From Poa pratensis (lineage: Eukaryota; Streptophyta; Magnoliopsida; Poales; Poaceae), in contig CAMZMU010000034.1 of NCBI GenBank assembly GCA_947311845.1, positions 84,064,079 through 84,128,078 of the forward strand: a stretch of 64,000 bases of DNA, in the 5' to 3' direction. The notes below the pieces were generated by a model, which was given only the letters and a program-made list of their open reading frames with translations, was not told where the DNA came from and ran no database searches. Both the position numbers and the translations under genes were made by a program. Below are positions 23,920 to 33,261 of the stretch, one piece after another; the stretch's first letter is position 1; each line of letters opens with the position of its first letter.

Positions 23920-24928
23920 TCTTTTTATACTAAACATTTTGACTTTATTTGTAACACATGTAGCCACAAAATGCATGTTGTTTTACAAACATTTTATGTG
24001 ATAATTTTTAACATACCTTTTTCATGAATAACTACCATAATAACTATATTCATATATGTTTTTCATATAGTTGCAATATTTATTATTGCATAAAATTTAC
24101 TTATGCTTAACTGAAACAATATTTGGTCACAAGAACTATTTCTTATTAAGTTAAATTGGGATGCTTATGAAAGATTTTGTCACAACGAATTACATCCTAG
24201 ATCAAAGTAAGACGAAAGTGCCACACCAGTCCACAAATCAAATTTATGTATCATGGTGTGTGTTTATTTTGTGTCCTTTTCCATATAGAATTCTTAAATA
24301 TCGATGTTTTAGAGTGCAAGAGTTTAACAACTAACCTTCCGCGGGTAGTTTAACTGAAAGACGTTTCTTGACTAGTGTACATGACTATCAAATTTAGGTT
24401 AACTAGCTAAATACTGTAATGTATGCCTCTGTTTTGCTCTTCCTCTGTACATACTCGGTTCTTGTGATGGGCGCACCTCTTTTTCAGTTTTCAGTTCGAT
24501 AAGCTTCCAGGCCAGAAAGGACATATTGGTGTCACTCAACACCCAGTGGAGTATACATTCGGATCTTGCTTTCTATATGGCACATGCGTGAAAACGACGT
24601 CCCCTGTTGCAAGTTGCTGATGAATTTGCACGTAGGCCTGGTGTTCACTTAGGCCTTTTTTTTTACCCACAGCGTGTCAGCGTTTGTTGCTGAAATTGAG
24701 TAGGCATGCAGGTACAATATCCGTGTCGCCTGGATCTGCACATTGATTGTTCAGCGTGCAAGATACTGAGAAAGAATGCATATGCATATTTTCAAATATT
24801 CGAGACAAATTTTAGCGTGCGTGCTAGCTTCTCCATAAATAAATATAGCTAATTCACGCTTGAGTGATCCGTTTGCAGATCAAATAGTGTCAAAACTGGG
24901 CAATGCATTCTAGCTTCTGCATTCTAGC
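23920..24928. repeat. Segment R, copy 3 (3' flank of ERF copy 2)
   Basis: This copy carries both halves of the segment: ACTAAACATTTTGACTTTATTTGTAAC, CATGAATAACTA and GTGTGTGTTTATTTTGTGTCC, then GGACATATTGGTGTCACTC, GGCACATGCGTGAAAACGAC, TTCAGCGTGCAAGATACTGA and GGCAATGCATTCTA. It leads toward ERF copy 2 as copies 1 and 4 lead toward theirs. Confidence 0.85.
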
Positions 24929-24944
24929 AACAATTTGCCCGGCC

Positions 24945-25282
24945 GAGAACTGAGCTCTGGCTCAGTGGCAAAGAGAAGCAGTGGCCTCCCTCCCCCCGAG
25001 ATCGACTCTCGAAGGGAGCGATTTTCCAGGTGTCTCAGCACTGTTTTGTGGATACTGTAGCTGCACTGTTCACTAGGGGCGGTGTAATATTCTTTGCTGG
25101 CCTCTCTCAGCACGCGTTCGAGCCACAGCGATAGGAGTCACAAAACGCGTGGGGTTTGTATAGATTTGTAGATCTTAGCTTGCACACTAGGATGTGTGTG
25201 GTGTTGTGTACGTGCGTGTGGTGTGAGTTGGTGTATTAAGTTCAGATACTATAGCTGTACCAATCCAAAGAGGCATAAAAAA
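24945..25282 (+). mobile_element. SINE-like retroposon with 16-bp target duplication
   Basis: A perfect 16-bp duplication AACAATTTGCCCGGCC flanks it (24929-24944 and 25283-25298), and it ends in an A run. Near its start is TGGCTCAGTGGC, which fits a tRNA-type A box. GTTCGAGCC near 25117 fits a B box, although the spacing is longer than in a tRNA gene. It has no ORF of note. It was inserted between segment R copy 3 and ERF copy 2, so it is younger than that duplication. Confidence 0.85.
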
Positions 25283-25324
25283 AACAATTTGCCCGGCCCG
25301 ATTGGTCGCATGTGAAATTGTCAA

Positions 25325-25942
25325 CTAGTATCTGAAGTAGGAATCTCTAGGGTCGGCCACCCTCCTCCATCTGCATGTCATCGTCTCCCGGCGGCTCAAA
25401 GAAGTCGTACGCACTGCCGCCCCAGCCGGCCGTTGGCGAGAAGAGCGGCGGCTGGTGCGCCACGACCGCTCGCCAGTCCATGCCTTCTTCCTGCGCCACC
25501 ACCACCTCGCCGCCACCAAAAATATTCGTGCCGTGGCCGTACTGCTGCGTGGCAAACCACGGATCCATCGACGGCGCGGTGGCCGTCGCCAGCAAGCAGT
25601 CGTATACGGCCGTGGCCGGGAGCGCGCGGTTGGCGTGGGACAGCGCGGCCGCCTGCACCTCCTGCGGGTCGATCGACGCTGTGGCGGCAGGGCGGCGGCG
25701 GCGAGTCCGCGAAGTTCAGGTCCGCGCAGACGGCGGCCTGGGAGCGTCATAGGAGCCCAGCCACGCGCGGCCTTCTCGGGAGCGTCATAGGAGCCCAGCC
25801 AGATGCGCTCCCGGCTGTTGGGCAGCCGGATCTCCGACACCCACTTGCCCCACTTGCGCCGCCGCACGCCCTTGTACTTTCTGCCGCCCTCCCTCGTCTC
25901 TGGGGGCGGGGACGCGGTGCTGCTCGCAGCCGGCGACGACAT
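25325..25942 (-). pseudogene. AP2/ERF transcription factor (ERF017/018/019-like), disrupted copy 2
   Basis: The start at 25942 ([14 protein letters not shown]) and the first part of the AP2 domain match the paralogues ([13 protein letters not shown] to YDAPEKAAR). The DNA that should encode the end of the AP2 helix ([12 protein letters not shown]) is missing. In its place is a second copy of a 22-bp stretch from 16-38 bp away (25742-25763 duplicates 25780-25801), which also shifts the frame. The native C-terminal frame survives separately at 25347-25658 ([11 protein letters not shown]). Near the end about 30 bp coding for the SLWSF region are lost compared with copy 1, while the last codons for SYFRY remain. 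The 205-codon ORF therefore does not encode a working ERF. It is a pseudogene. Confidence 0.88.
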
Positions 25943-26080
25943 GTCGTTGGTCTGGTGGATCAGATGGTGGCCAGGGGACTAGCCTTGCTGTAGCTTGCGT
26001 CGTGTTGCTGACTTGCTGAACGTCGAAGGCTGGCGTGGTGGTGATCGACGATGGTGTTGGCGGCAGTGATCGCGAAGCTA

Positions 26081-26088
26081 CTTATAAG
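26081..26088 (-). promoter_or_regulatory. TATA box of ERF copy 2
   Basis: CTTATAAG on the minus strand, about 140 bp above the ATG at 25942, in the same context as in copy 1 (GAAGCTACTTATAAGGTTAT on the plus strand). Confidence 0.6.
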
Positions 26089-26162
26089 GTTATGCCGTCA
26101 CGGCGTCGCCTGCCGGGGTCGCGCGCTGCGTGTTGACTCGAGGATGGCGCGTAGGGACGGGG

Positions 26163-26569
26163 CACTACAGGAATCGCCCGATACGCCGACGGCTGGAAGC
26201 CGTCGACGTGCATGGTCTGACTCTGAACTTGCTAGCTTACCTGGCAATGGCATGGCACGGGATTGCTTTGGAGCAGCTTCTCTCGTCCTATTTATCGGGG
26301 TCATCGGCATACACGTCACAATGTAAAGGGTCTATGAAAGGCCCTTGACAAACGGACCACTGTCATATACGTCTGTACGCCCGGTGGTCGTCGGCTTACA
26401 TATGCCTGTCGGCATATAGTACATGCCGGACACATGGCCCTACCGTTCGGACGCCTGACGGTAAACTATCGTTGCTAAGTGTACGCTGGCGGTCATGTCA
26501 ATGGACCTCGGCATATAGGATATGCTGAGGGCTGCCGGCATACACAATGTTTTTTTTTCCTTGTAGTTT
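26163..26569. mobile_element. CACTA-derived terminal fragments
   Basis: CACTACAGGAATCGCC at 26163 is a CACTA left terminus. From about 26296 to 26565 there are repeated GTCGGCATA / TATGCCGAC-type words, ending with TTTTTTCCTTGTAGTTTG, close to a CACTA right end. Between about 26199 and 26293 the sequence still aligns with DNA upstream of ERF copy 1 (GACGTGCATG, TTTGGAGCAGCTTCT). The terminus and the subterminal array are therefore separated by host DNA. The element is rearranged or represents two events. Confidence 0.6.
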
Positions 26570-27049
26570 GCGACTATAGGAGATTAGCAGAGGACTTCGT
26601 CCCCGAGAGCTCCGCGCCGTCGTCGCGGTGCTCTGCCAGCGCACGGCACGGGAGGAGGCGGGGCTCCAGAAGCGCCACCGCCGGAACGACGAGTTCGACG
26701 CCATCTAGGCAGAGCTCTACGTCGACCTCGTCTCCGACGAGGAGTGAGCGCAACCGCCGCTGCGTCGCCGCCGCACCCGAGGTCTCCGCGGGTGAGCCAA
26801 TTTTGGCGTTAGGGTTATGGTGGCGACGAAAATTAGTGTAATAATGGCTATGATCATATACTTTTGCTATGAACTCGGTGAAGATGATCATCTGTTTGTT
26901 CCCGTGAGTGCAAAAGTTTTAAATTTCCAGTTCTATTTACATTTTCTATTCTACGTTGTGAAATTTGGACCTGAATCACCCAAAACACGAACTGAAAATC
27001 GCGTTTTCAGTTCCGCGGGTTACTGATAGAGTGATAGAGATGATCTAAA

Positions 27050-27560
27050 GCCAAGAAAGTGAAAGCATCGCCGGCCGGTCGCTCTCAAAACCCAAATCGA
27101 TCGAGAGAAGGCCATCGATATCAGTCGATCGATCGTTTCGTAGCGCATTTTTCTCCGATACCGTGTTAGTACCGCAGGCTTACAGCGACCTCCGGTAACA
27201 CTGCAACACTGCCCAGGACATCCAGATCCAGCTAGCTACTTAGCTAGGCTCTCGAGTCTCCGGCCGGTGCCGTTGTGAAACTACGCCGATTCGGCGCCCA
27301 GGTGAGATTGATCGAGTCAAACGAGAGAGATTTTGTTTAACCCGCGCCTGTGTGTGTATGCATGCAGCTGTACCGCCGCGAGCAGGCCGGTGATTCTTAG
27401 CGGCAAGATCGAGTGATATATGTGACTGTGTCGATCTTGATCAAGTAGAATTGGCTCTATCCGCCGGAACAGAACAGGTCAACGGTTTTAAATTGTGCGC
27501 ATGCAGTACAACGGTCGGCGTGACACATGTAAGCTAACCAGAGGCAGTTCGAGTAAAGAA
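27050..27560. repeat. Upstream block U, copy 2
   Basis: Collinear with 5585-6110 (see that entry for shared words). It lies upstream of ERF copy 2 and is followed at 28143 by a short AT-rich array, exactly as block U copy 1 is followed by the array at 6890. Confidence 0.85.
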
Positions 27561-28142
27561 TCGGACAAATTTTACTAGGTAGTAGATGACTCACTTATAT
27601 GTGAGTAGTTAGCATAAAGGTACCACGTGTCTAGCAAAAATTCCCGATTGGTACCACTCTATGTTCTTGCAGCAGAAATCTAACACATTTTGTTCGGCGG
27701 CTCTCAGAAAACCCAAATCCGGCTATGATGACAAATTGACACCCGGGCACACATGTCAGGTGACGTGGCAAGTAGGGCCCACTTGCCAGTCTAATTTAAA
27801 AGTAGAAAATCTAAAAAAAACAATTTGTTGGCTGAGGTGAACATGCATGGATTTCCTCTGCTTCTCTTATGGCTCCCCATGCACGCGGGCGGAGGTCAAC
27901 CGCGGCCGTCTGGCTGTGGTGGTCAGCCGCCGCCGTGCTCACTGCTCACCGACAACGGGAGCGACGTGCCTATGCACGGGCCCGCGGTGCGTGCCACCTT
28001 GCCTCACACCGCCGCAGATCCCAATTCTGCCCGTGGCGGCCATCGGCGTCGATCATGCCCTTCCCCTGGCAGTCGCTCCTGCCCAAGACCCTCGCCGTCC
28101 ATAGTACTAGGAAAAAATAAAAGCATTCCAGATACACATTGT
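27561..28142. other. Stretch with GC-rich island, no supported gene
   Basis: Overlapping plus-strand ORFs at 27825-28172 lie in a GC-rich island (27880-28100) without a domain or splice pattern that I recognise. It may be a gene fragment carried by a DNA transposon. No termini were found. Confidence 0.35.
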
Positions 28143-29060
28143 TTGACGAGGATTTATATTCGAGAAATATAATTAAACCATATTAGATGGCCAATTCCCA
28201 AGTATTAACGATTTTCTAAATTATATCTATAAGCTTGTTCTAGTGTTCCCCTAAAAATTGTAAGACTTATTTTAAGGTACTCAATTAGGATTATATACAA
28301 TAGCCACAACGAGCGTTGAAAGATCCAAACCCTAGATAGCAATAGTTTGCCGACGAATTTTTACTACATTTTGAAAAAAAGAAAAGGAGGAGAATATATA
28401 AAATCCTTTGGCAAAGATTACTTGATGTGTACCGATTGCAAGGAAAAATGGTATTTTTTTTACATATTTTGTAATTAACATTCATGTCTTTCGAGCCAAG
28501 TGACCACGCTCATGCATGAGCATATCGATAGCATAGTTCATGATAGTATAACCATATTTGGCAAAATGTGCATCTTGTCATGATAAACAATAGTTCCAAA
28601 AAGGAGTTTCCAACTTTTTGAAAAACAAACATTTATAGTGCTAAAAATGAGTTTTTTTTGTGAAGCAAATGAAAATAATATGGTACATATGACACCTCTA
28701 TAATTTTCACACAAAGTAAACCATATTCAATGACAAAGTTTCAATTATTAAGAATGGTAGCGATTTCTAGCTGCTACCATAAGATTAGTTTCGATCGATT
28801 TCCCTAAAGTAATTCAGATTTCATCTATAAGTGTGTTCAAGTTTGCTTCTAGAAAACAGCAAAAATCATTTTATGATCCCCATATATAATTATATGCAAT
28901 AGTCATAGAGGAGTTGTCGAAAGATTCAAGCTCGTACATATAAATAATTTTGTGGGCATTATTTAGCCGTATTGAAAATGAAAATGAAAAAAATTCAAAA
29001 AATACAATCATTTTGCATGGAGTCGTCTATGTGTACTAGTTTCAAAGATTAAATAGTTCG
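28143..29060. repeat. AT-rich repeat array, short copy
   Basis: About one and a half units of the family at 6890-9690: ACCATATTAGATGGCCAATT near 28178, CATCTTGTCATGATAAACAATAG near 28570, ATAATATGGTACATATGACACC near 28675, and GTGTGTTCAAGTTTGC near 28830. Confidence 0.8.
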
Positions 29061-29200
29061 AAGGCATAAGGTCTGAGACCCTGGACCAGTCCGGGGCACA
29101 GTCCGACCCAAGTACAGTTGGCGCAGCGGTTAACCCGGACAGGACACGCACATAGTATCGACCCTTAAATATCTGTAAAATTTGTCTTATTAGTGTTTTA

Positions 29201-29294
29201 CTCCCTCCGATCCATATTATGTGTCGTGAGATTTGAACTAAGCTAGTACAATTAGCACGTGTAACGTACGACACTTAAATAGGATCGGAGGGAG
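29201..29294. mobile_element. Stowaway MITE, 94 bp
   Basis: The termini are CTCCCTCCGATCCATATTAT and AATAGGATCGGAGGGAG, flanked by TA (29199-29200 and 29295-29296). The same site in segment R copy 2 (GTGTTTTAGAGTTTATGAC, near 17683) is empty, which confirms both the boundaries and the TA duplication. Confidence 0.95.
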
Positions 29295-29683
29295 TAGTGT
29301 TTATGACTTGCTAGACGAGTTTCTAGAGTACAAGACGAGGAGTTTTAGACGTCTTTTTCAGCTTTCACTTGGTCGAGCTTTCAGTTGAACTATTGGAAGA
29401 CAAGGAGTCCGACCGAGAATACAGATAATTGGTGTCACTCGATCTCACTCTCAGTACCCAATGGGTCGGGTGGAGTATATACTCGGATGTGGCACATGCT
29501 TGAAAACGACGTCCTGTTGCAAGTAGCTGATGAATAGTATGCACGCAGGTCTGGTGTTCGATCGTGTGGTTTTTTTTTTTTTCGATTCCACATCGTTTGT
29601 TGTTGAAATTGAACATGTATGTACTGCTACAATATGTGTAACATTCATTGTTCAGCGTGCAAGATACGGGAGAAAGCATGCAT

Positions 29684-29962
29684 CTTAGTAGCTGCTACAA
29701 GCAAGAAGCCAAGCAATGGAAGATTGCCAGTGCAGGTCGTTTTACTCTTCAACAGGACTAGTTCTAGGTCGTTATCCTTCTCTTTTTGCTGGCGTTCCTT
29801 AGTAGGTTTTAAGCTTTTTAGCCAGCCGTGGTCGTTGTAATTTTTTCCTTTCTTTCTTTTGGCTTTTCGCCGTCTCTGTAAGACTTTCAGCCGTTCATCT
29901 TCGGCTTTCTCTCCTATCTAATATATTACATGCAGCGCTCCTGCATGGTTCTATAAAAAAAA
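29684..29962 (+). mobile_element. 5'-truncated LINE 3' end
   Basis: Sequence present in segment R copy 4 but absent from copies 2 and 3. It ends ATGGTTCTATAAAAAAAA directly before the conserved TATTCGAGACAAATT. The body (TTTTGGCTTTTCGCCGTCTC, CTAATATATTACATGCAGCG) has the look of a grass LINE 3' UTR. No clear target duplication was found. Confidence 0.7.
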
Positions 29963-30257
29963 GTATTCGAGACAAATTATATTTCCAAGCTAGGGCTGGA
30001 GAGCGTGCGTGCTAGCTCCTCCATACAAATTTTCAGCTAATTCAGGTTTGGCTTATCTGTTTGCAAATTAAAAATGCCAAAACTTGGCAATGCATTTTAA
30101 TACTAAACTGGTACAATTTCCTGCACAGCTCACGAGAATAATTACGGATACGATGGAGTATGAGTTTTAATGCACCCGAAAAAATTTGCACGTCTCGATT
30201 AATCCCAGCATGTCAATTGTCAAGTTGTGAACCTAGTATATGATGAAGCAGGAGTGT

Positions 30258-30890
30258 CTAGGGTGAAAAGCTCCAAAGCGAAGCGCTGCTGCCATAGTCA
30301 CCATCCTCCATTGGCGTGTCATGGTCTCCCGGTGGCGGCGCTTGCAAGTAGTCGTAGGCGCTGCTGCCCCAGCCGGCCGTCGGCGAGAAGAGCGGCGGCT
30401 GGTTTTCCATAACCGTGCGCCAGTCTACGTTAGGGTCCGGCGCAACAATCTCGCCACCCAAGACGTCCGTGACGTCGCCCTGCTGCGTGAAGAAACAATC
30501 CTCCATCGACAGCTGAGCCGGCGCCGCCGCGGCCGCCTCCCGTGCCCTGACGTGGGCGCGGTTGGCGTGGGACAGAGCGGCGGCCTGCACCTCCTGCGGG
30601 TCTACGCTTTGGCGGCACGGCGGCGGCGGCGGCGGCGAGTCCGGGAAGTTGAGGCCGGCGGTGCCGGCGTGCGGGCCACGGAGGCAGACGAAGGCGGCGT
30701 CGAATGCGCGCGCGGCCTTCTCGGGCGCGTCGTAGGAGCCCAGCCAGATGCGCTCCCGGCTGTTGGGCAGCCGGATCTCGCACACCCACTTCCCCCACTT
30801 GCGCAGCCGCACGCCCTTGTACTTCCTGCCACCACCGCTGGCCTCCGTCGTCTCCGGCAAAGCGGCGCTGCATGCCGACGGCGATGACAT
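30258..30890 (-). CDS. AP2/ERF transcription factor, DREB subfamily (ERF017/018/019-like), intact copy 3
   Basis: Single-exon protein of 210 aa, the only undamaged ERF in the cluster. I chose the ATG at 30890 ([13 protein letters not shown]) because it aligns with both paralogues and lies about 115 bp below a TATA box. The in-frame ATG at 31016 lies upstream of that TATA box. The AP2/ERF domain spans about residues 24-83: [38 protein letters not shown], then VCLRG and LNFPDSP. Val at AP2 position 14 is typical of DREB-type proteins. The acidic C-terminal half contains [11 protein letters not shown] and ends SASLWSFSP, probably the activation region; it lacks the SYFRY end of copies 1 and 2. 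Family members bind GCC or DRE boxes and act in stress, wounding or jasmonate responses. The role here is inferred. Alternative assignment: a CBF/DREB1, rejected because its signature motifs are absent. Confidence 0.93.
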   Translation of the reverse strand: MSSPSACSAALPETTEASGGGRKYKGVRLRKWGKWVCEIRLPNSRERIWLGSYDAPEKAARAFDAAFVCLRGPHAGTAGLNFPDSPPPPPPCRQSVDPQEVQAAALSHANRAHVRAREAAAAAPAQLSMEDCFFTQQGDVTDVLGGEIVAPDPNVDWRTVMENQPPLFSPTAGWGSSAYDYLQAPPPGDHDTPMEDGDYGSSASLWSFSP

Positions 30891-31002
30891 GCCACTGGTC
30901 AAGCTTATGACGTGCTGCTGTACGTTGAGGGAGTGATGCGGGGGGCTGTCTGCGTGGTCACCTGATGCTGTTGGCGCCTTGGCGGCCGGGATGGCGCGGC
31001 TA

Positions 31003-31010
31003 CTTATAGT
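31003..31010 (-). promoter_or_regulatory. TATA box of the intact ERF gene
   Basis: ACTATAAG on the minus strand, followed by TAGCCGC, about 115 bp above the ATG at 30890. Transcription probably starts near 30975. Its context CGGCTACTTATA on the plus strand matches the paralogous promoters. Confidence 0.65.
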
Positions 31011-31224
31011 TACCACCGTCGCCGGACGGCACCGCGCGTGGCGCGTGGACGGCTCGTCGGACGGCGACGTGCATGGCGAGTCGCAAGGCGCCGCGCAATA
31101 GCCAACGAGATAGATTGCTTTGGTAGAAGACTAGAAGTTGTGGACTTGTGGTTGTGGCTGAGCCGCTGAGCACGCACCCGTATGGCCGACTGGCCGTATC
31201 CACGCCGTCCGTCATGCAAAGAGA

Positions 31225-31365
31225 TAGGCGTCCAGGTAGTTTTCAGCGTGGGATCCCGCAGGTTTTGACTTTGTTTTTCCCGCAGGTTGCATAGGCTTTG
31301 ACCTCTCATCAGGTGTTTCCTGTTCCGTACACGCGTGCCTGACACTGCAGTCTCGCTCCCCTTGG
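31225..31365. repeat. ERF 5' flank, copy linked to the intact gene
   Basis: Matches 22063-22215 (see that entry). It lies about 335 bp upstream of the ATG at 30890. It ends CCTGACACTGCAGTCTCGCT. Confidence 0.85.
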
Positions 31366-31367
31366 CT

Positions 31368-31421
31368 GGCCGCATATGGTGTTTTTTTTTTTTTTTTTGA
31401 ATTTTGGCCGCATATGGTGTT
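31368..31421. mobile_element. Tail-only insertion flanked by a 16-bp duplication
   Basis: GGCCGCATATGGTGTT occurs at 31368-31383 and again at 31406-31421. Only 22 bp lie between: about 15 T followed by GAATTTT. This is the structure expected when a LINE-type retroposition inserts little more than a poly-A tail (element on the minus strand). Duplication by slippage is the alternative. Confidence 0.7.
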
Positions 31422-31763
31422 GAATTACAGGGACGCTCTTTTTGATGTTTCTGAGGCTAGTTTTGGCAAACAAAATGGGGAAAAATCTGAGCTTCGTGAA
31501 ACATTATGATGGAAAATTCAGTACCGCTAAGGAACCGGGCCAGGATGGTTAAAAAAACCTAATATAAACGTTTCCCATCTATATATGAGTTTACCATTGT
31601 TGGGAAAAATACGAGCCGTCCATCCAAAGCAACCCAATGGTGGAAAAATAGGAGGTGCCAAAGTAAAAGTAATGGAAGAGAAGATAGGAAAAAGACGGGA
31701 GACTAGTACCAAAAACAGGTGAGAGCACACCCAGACTATTATTTATTTATTTGTTAAAAGGTA
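31422..31763. other. Gene-free stretch
   Basis: No gene or element recognised. Confidence 0.4.
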
Positions 31764-32001
31764 CTCACTCTGTCCCAAAATTTAAGTCGCCTTCTAATTT
31801 CGATGGTCACGACGTACAATTTTGACCATGATTTATACTTATAATACGTACATAAAATTAGTATAAAATATATGAAATGGAAGACTTTTGTAAGACGAAT
31901 CCAACGGTATCATTTATATATTCTCAATCAATATAATTTATTATATATTAGTGGTCAAATTTGAGTATTGAAGATGGCCTTATATTTTCAATCACAGAGA
32001 G
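31764..32001. mobile_element. Stowaway-type MITE, 238 bp
   Basis: The left end is CTCACTCTGTCCCAAAATTT; the right end read inward is CTCTCTGTGATTGAAAATAT. TA flanks both sides (31762-31763 and 32002-32003). Diverged termini suggest an older insertion. The long AT-rich interior is typical of larger Stowaway elements. Confidence 0.75.
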
Positions 32002-32031
32002 TAGATAGGTAATTTCAGTCTAGATGACCCC

Positions 32032-32034
<3 letters not shown>

Positions 32035-32088
<54 letters not shown>
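32035..32088. repeat. (TC)27 microsatellite
   Basis: 54 bp of uninterrupted TC beginning 33 bp after the Stowaway element. It explains the Arg-Glu repeat ORFs on the minus strand. Confidence 0.97.
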
Positions 32089-32090
<2 letters not shown>

Positions 32091-32479
32091 AGGCAAAAGA
32101 AGCTTTCGCACAATGATGTTGCTTCCCCTGATCCCAATCTCTCCACCTATTGGGCGACCTACACCGGCGACGACAATTCTGTGGCCTCTTCGGAAAGAGC
32201 ATGACGACCTCTCCCTCATAGAAAATGGCGCGGCGACCTCTCGTCATTTGGTGGCTATGCGGGAACCTACCCCTCACTGGGTGGACATATGAGCTCTTGG
32301 TCGTCCAAAATGGCCCAGAGAGATCACCCTTTTTTTAAAGCAGCACAACGACATCTACTTCTTCAGGAACGGAGCGGCGCAACTTGCCCTCTTCAGTAGC
32401 TATGCAATGGCCTATTTCTCGTCTGAAGCGGAGCGACAACCAACTGTCGTCAACTGCGCCTCGACGAGCACGTCATCTT
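32089..32479. other. Gene-free stretch
   Basis: Moderately GC-rich, with repeated GGCGAC-type words (GGCGACCTACACCGGCGAC, GCGGCGACCTCTCG). No gene recognised. It may be a remnant of an older element into which the LTR at 32485 inserted. Confidence 0.35.
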
Positions 32480-32484
32480 TGTAA

Positions 32485-33256
32485 TGTTGGAAATATGCCC
32501 TAAAGGCAATAATAAAGATGTTATTATTCTATTTTCTGTATATCGAATTATTAAGTTTATAGTATACGCTATAATTATAATATCTTCTGCCTATTTGTGC
32601 CAAATGGAAAACCTATTAGCATGTGTAGAATTATCAACACCATATTAGTTCCCTTTTGAGTCCTCTCGAGTAGCTCATGAGATTATTAAATGGTTCAGTT
32701 TTCCTAACCATAAGTATGAGTAAGGAGTTATGGTGATGCTAATAATCATGAGGACATAATGTTAGTGTAATGGTGTGGTTGATAGACCTATCGTTATATT
32801 TAGAGGTACATCGTCAATTCGTTGTCAGTAATTACTCATGAAATAAGTTTATATTTGCTAGACAATCCTTACACCATGAGAGGGTCGAAGTCTCGGGACA
32901 CCGTACATGTACTTGTGAGGATACTAAACATCACTCTGTAACTGGGTTATCATAAAAGTGTCTTCCGGTATGTCAAAAAGTATCCCGTGGATTATGCATA
33001 ATGGAACCTCGCAACGTGCACGATGACGCTACTCCCAGAAGACGTGGATACCTCGGAGGTGTTGTTTATTTCAACACTGATAGTGTGAGCCTTGCGACGA
33101 GATATTCTCACCGCTGGGAGTCGCGCGGGAATCGGCATCGACTATAGTTGTCTTCCGCTTCATTCACGGTTGTAAAGGGTACATTACTATTTACCTCGAT
33201 AGTGATCTTGGTTATATGTTTGCGTGCAGCTTTTTTGGGTAGCACATTCCCCAACA
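32485..33256. mobile_element. Solo LTR, BARE/Angela/WIS-like (Ty1-copia)
   Basis: It begins TGTTGGAAATATGCCCTAAA, the well-known start of this Triticeae LTR group, and ends CATTCCCCAACA. A perfect 5-bp target duplication TGTAA flanks it (32480-32484 and 33257-33261). Its 772 bp contain no internal domain, so unequal recombination between two LTRs probably removed the rest. Confidence 0.95.
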
Positions 33257-33261
33257 TGTAA

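Larger units (their letters stand above)
29150..30110. repeat. Segment R, copy 4 (3' flank of the intact ERF)
   Basis: Nearly identical to copy 2 from GACTTGCTAGACGAGTTTCTAGAG through GGAGTATATACTCGGATGTG and GACGTCCTGTTGCAAGTAGC to GGCAATGCATTTTAATACTA. Two insertions separate it from copy 2: a Stowaway MITE (29201-29294) and a LINE 3' end (about 29684-29962). Confidence 0.88.

Noticed and set aside
30891..31016. N-terminal extension of the intact ERF gene from an upstream in-frame ATG at 31016
   Set aside because: That ATG lies upstream of the TATA box at 31003-31010. The extension is not conserved in the other two copies, which start at the position matching 30890.
3326..31016. Calling the cluster a CBF/DREB1 cold-tolerance (Fr-2-like) cluster
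   Set aside because: The CBF signature motifs flanking the AP2 domain (PKKPAGR-type and DSAWR-type) are absent. The domain sequence fits the ERF017/018/019 clade better.
32020..32277. Arg-Glu repeat proteins on the minus strand
   Set aside because: They are translations of the (TC)27 microsatellite.
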